Shown one piece after another: positions 6,524 to 7,682 of a stretch of DNA of 7,682 nucleotides. Made by a program: the position numbers and the translations under genes. The stretch lies in contig CAJKOS010000084.1 in the NCBI GenBank assembly GCA_905201565.1, positions 1 to 7,682 of the forward strand. The letters run 5' to 3'. A model generated the notes under the pieces. That model worked only from the letters and a program-made list of their open reading frames with translations. It ran no database searches and was not told where the DNA came from. Position 1 is the stretch's first letter. Each line of letters starts with the position of its first letter. The DNA is from an uncultured Erysipelotrichaceae bacterium (GTDB lineage Bacteria > Bacillota_I > Bacilli_A > Erysipelotrichales > Erysipelotrichaceae).

Positions 6524-7349
6524 GAAGCAGATCCATCTTTTCAACGACACTATCCATATTTTCTGCAGCGCCGCCAAAAGGTTCCCTCACAATTTCATCG
6601 ATGACACCCTTTTCTAATAAATCCTGACTGGTTAGTCCCATGTAGTCACAGGCTTCTTTATAGCGTGTGCCATCTTTCCATAAGATAGACGCAAAGCCTT
6701 CCGGGGAAAGAATGGAATACACAGCATATTCAAGCATGTACAACCTGTCTGCTACACTTAAGGCAAGAGCGCCGCCGCTGCCGCCTTCTGATAGTACAAA
6801 ACAGATGACAGGTGTCTTGAGATTAGAGAAGACATACAGGCAGTTGGCAATGGCTTCTGCCTGTCCTCTTTCCTCTGCCTCAACGCCAGGATAAGCACCC
6901 GGTGTATCAACGAAGGTGACGATGGGACGATGGAACTTTTCTGCCTGTTTTGCCAGGCGTACAGCCTTGCGGTAACCTTCAGGCTGAGGCATGCCAAAGT
7001 GCTTTTGCATGTTTTCTTCGGTTGTTTTTCCCTTGGATTGTGCAAGGATGGTAACCGGAGTTCCGTGAAATGTGGCAATGCCGCCGATGATGGCAGGATC
7101 GTCTCCGCCGCATCGGTCGCCATGGAGTTCCATGAAGTTGTCGAACAGGCGGGAAATGTAGTCTTGTGCCTTTGGGCGGTCCGGCCGTCTTGCCAATACC
7201 ACATGATCCCATGGCGTAATGACTGCTTCTTTCTGCAGTCTTGCGATTTCCTGTTCGCAATCATGCCATGCATTGATGTCATCTGGAGACAGAGAAGTTT
7301 CACGGGCACGTATTGCATTGATTTTCTGCAATGTCTCATTGAGATCCAT
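6519..7349 (-). CDS. accA: Acetyl-CoA carboxylase carboxyltransferase subunit alpha, apparently frameshifted at the 3' end
   Basis: AccA forms, with AccD, the carboxyltransferase that moves CO2 from carboxybiotin to acetyl-CoA to make malonyl-CoA, the committed step. The 276-residue product shows the alpha-subunit pattern: WDHVVLARRPDRPKAQDYI (47-65), ELHGDRCGGDDPAIIGG (74-90), FGMPQPEGYRKAVRL (108-122), FVDTPGAYPGVEAEERGQ (146-163 approx.), the crotonase-fold oxyanion motif SEGGSGGALAL (177-187) and SPEGFASILW (205-214). The ATG at 7349 has AAGGAGG 8 bases upstream and lies 1 base after the accD stop; an in-frame ATG at 7388 would extend it into accD without a good site. The frame stops after EKMDLLL, and the rest of the expected C-terminal helix and RFRxxG end continues in another frame to 6430. 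The crotonase core is intact, and some AccA proteins of about 256 residues exist, so activity may survive. Confidence 0.92.
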   Translation of the reverse strand: MDLNETLQKINAIRARETSLSPDDINAWHDCEQEIARLQKEAVITPWDHVVLARRPDRPKAQDYISRLFDNFMELHGDRCGGDDPAIIGGIATFHGTPVTILAQSKGKTTEENMQKHFGMPQPEGYRKAVRLAKQAEKFHRPIVTFVDTPGAYPGVEAEERGQAEAIANCLYVFSNLKTPVICFVLSEGGSGGALALSVADRLYMLEYAVYSILSPEGFASILWKDGTRYKEACDYMGLTSQDLLEKGVIDEIVREPFGGAAENMDSVVEKMDLLL

Positions 7350-7350
7350 A

Positions 7351-7682
7351 TCAGTGTCCTCCTTCATGCAAGGCAAGCAATGTGCCAAGTTCCTGTTTCA
7401 TCTTTTCGCGGGGAACAATCCGGTCAATGAATCCTTTTTCCAAAACAAATTCGGCGGATTGGAAATTGTCCGGCAATGTTTCGTGAATCGTATTTTCGAT
7501 AACCCTTCTTCCGGCGAAGCCAACAAGAGCATATGGTTCGGCAAGGATGATGTCTCCAAGCATGGCAAAGCTAGCGGAAACACCGCCGGTAGTCGGATGG
7601 GTGAGAACTGTGATCGCAAGATTCCCACGTTCCCGGTGCCGATTCATCGCTGCCGAGGTTTTTGCCATCTGCATCAGTGACA
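7351..7682 (-). CDS. accD: Acetyl-CoA carboxylase carboxyltransferase subunit beta, C-terminal fragment
   Basis: The gene enters from the right edge, so only about the last 109 codons are visible. They begin at [11 protein letters not shown] and include the diagnostic AccD block [19 protein letters not shown], then [41 protein letters not shown] and a short tail ending in HEGGH. AccD is the partner of AccA in the carboxyltransferase; the zinc-ribbon half usually found at the N-terminus is outside the window. The stop at 7353-7351 is one base from the accA start, so the two subunits are coupled for balanced translation. The ATG at 7674 is internal and not the real start. The visible part looks intact. 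Confidence 0.95.
   Translation of the reverse strand, partial: SLMQMAKTSAAMNRHRERGNLAITVLTHPTTGGVSASFAMLGDIILAEPYALVGFAGRRVIENTIHETLPDNFQSAEFVLEKGFIDRIVPREKMKQELGTLLALHEGGH
7358..7364 (-). promoter_or_regulatory. Ribosome binding site that decides the accA start
   Basis: AAGGAGG on the minus strand lies in the last codons of accD, 8 bases before the ATG at 7349. It favours the MDLNETL start over the in-frame ATG at 7388, which lies inside accD. Confidence 0.75.

Noticed and set aside
6516..6525. CTT TAA at the accA stop as a programmed +1 frameshift like that of prfB
   Set aside because: A +1 shift there meets TGA at once. The AccA-like tail is in the -1 frame, and no convincing slippery heptamer is present.
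7350..7388. Longer accA start at 7388 ([11 protein letters not shown]...)
   Set aside because: It lies inside accD with no suitable ribosome site, while AAGGAGG is ideally placed for the ATG at 7349.

Overview
The window is almost entirely one strand-uniform gene cluster for bacterial type II fatty acid synthesis. All genes lie on the minus strand and are transcribed from the right end to the left. The gene set suggests an anaerobic or gut-type Firmicute, plausibly of the Erysipelotrichia/Clostridia group. The reasons are a FabK-type (FMN) enoyl-ACP reductase instead of FabI, a second FMN protein of the nitronate monooxygenase family inside the operon, separate accD and accA genes, strong AGGAGG-type ribosome sites and moderate G+C. 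The lineage is an inference from gene content only.

In transcription order the layout is: accD (only its 3' end, 7682-7351), accA (7349-6519, apparently frameshifted near its end), fabH (6442-5462), fabK (5475-4528), a fabK/nitronate monooxygenase paralogue (4534-3485), fabD (3482-2547), fabG (2559-1816), fabF (1806-571) and fabZ (570-256, lacking its C-terminal third). Most junctions overlap or are separated by 0-9 bases, so this is one translationally coupled operon with its promoter outside the window, to the right. After fabZ comes an A/T-rich gap of about 150 bases with a probable promoter, then the first 33 codons of a DUF1934 (YwiB-like) gene running off the left edge.

Together the genes cover malonyl-CoA formation (AccD/AccA carboxyltransferase), malonyl transfer to ACP (FabD), initiation (FabH), and the elongation cycle of condensation (FabF), ketoreduction (FabG), dehydration (FabZ) and enoyl reduction (FabK). 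The genes for acyl carrier protein, biotin carboxyl carrier protein and biotin carboxylase, and any FapR/FabT-type regulator, are not in the window.

The operon is ordinary in content, but three details are not. First, the accA frame ends about 30 codons early, and the missing AccA C-terminus is readable in another frame across the otherwise anomalous accA-fabH gap. Second, fabZ keeps its catalytic His and Glu but has lost the second part of the hotdog fold, with no remnant in any frame. Third, the second FMN protein carries a C-terminal four-cysteine motif that FabK lacks. I found no RNA genes, mobile elements, CRISPR arrays or previously undescribed multi-gene system.
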